Source: Onchidella celtica (lineage: Eukaryota; Mollusca; Gastropoda; Systellommatophora; Onchidiidae). Taken from it: a DNA stretch of 64,000 nucleotides. The DNA lies in contig OZ007567.1 in NCBI GenBank assembly GCA_963931925.1, forward strand, positions 94,003,778 through 94,067,777, in the 5' to 3' direction. This document shows positions 63,954 to 64,000 of the stretch, one piece after another (the first letter of the stretch is position 1; each line of letters starts with the position of its first letter). The notes beneath the pieces were generated by a model. It searched no databases. It was given only the letters and a program-made list of their open reading frames with translations, and was not told where the DNA came from. The translations under genes and the position numbers were made by a program.

Positions 63954-63988
63954 AATTACATGTATATTGTACAATACACCAATAATCA
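63954..63988 (+). repeat. 35-bp direct repeat, copy 2
   Basis: Second copy of the sequence at 62960-62994, with four substitutions. Confidence 0.8.
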
Positions 63989-64000
63989 AAATAAGAAAGA

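Larger units (their letters stand above)
63493..64000 (-). other. NR2C2AP: Intron of the NR2C2AP homologue (partial)
   Basis: Upstream of the acceptor at 63493 in minus-strand terms. I see no second NR2C2AP exon before the window ends. The stretch holds the TTAACCCCTTCA repeat, an A12 run, a C run (63923-63938) and one copy of a 35-bp direct repeat. Confidence 0.65.

Noticed and set aside
1-64000. CRISPR arrays, operons, rRNA and prokaryotic features
   Set aside because: The only regular direct-repeat array is a contiguous minisatellite without spacers; gene structure and sequence texture are eukaryotic.

Overview
This window looks like eukaryotic, animal, intron-rich DNA. It has canonical GT-AG splice sites, microsatellites of several kinds, a 49-bp minisatellite, transposon remnants, long homopolymer runs, and almost no long open reading frames. 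The frequent ACATGTA and AGATCTAG words and the repeat style suggest a lophotrochozoan, probably a marine mollusc. That is an inference from texture, not a demonstrated identification.

Only two coding segments are well supported, both on the minus strand. At the right edge (63373-63492) is the last coding exon of a homologue of NR2C2AP (nuclear receptor 2C2-associated protein, TRA16), recognised from its conserved C-terminus (TDFFGRITIYKLDIFGE). The rest of that gene lies beyond the window. At the left (4931-5989) is a 1,059-bp, phase 0-0 internal exon coding 353 residues of a Ser/Pro/His/Tyr-rich, probably disordered protein that I do not recognise.

The roughly 57 kb between them has no convincing larger coding exon. 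Small minus-strand candidates occur at 50-56 kb. The best is 51288-51386, with a good polypyrimidine tract and acceptor, a GTAAGT donor, and ATG as its last codon, so it would splice in frame to the 353-codon exon. The working model is that NR2C2AP ends near 63.2 kb, a second minus-strand gene starts near 50-56 kb, and its first intron of about 45 kb fills most of the window. This is inferred and needs transcript evidence.

The inferred intron carries: a hAT-like MITE (9222-9593); a 16-copy 49-bp minisatellite (11845-12628) whose units vary almost only in a 13-bp stretch; a PIF/Harbinger-like element with an 18-bp perfect terminal inverted repeat and a broken MADF-domain fragment (14101-14781); a possible Helitron 3' end (27491-27527); and two identical 139-bp sequences in opposite orientation 3 kb apart (36176-36314 and 39380-39518). 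Smaller repeats are listed individually. No CRISPR array, rRNA or intact tRNA gene, operon or prokaryotic feature was seen.
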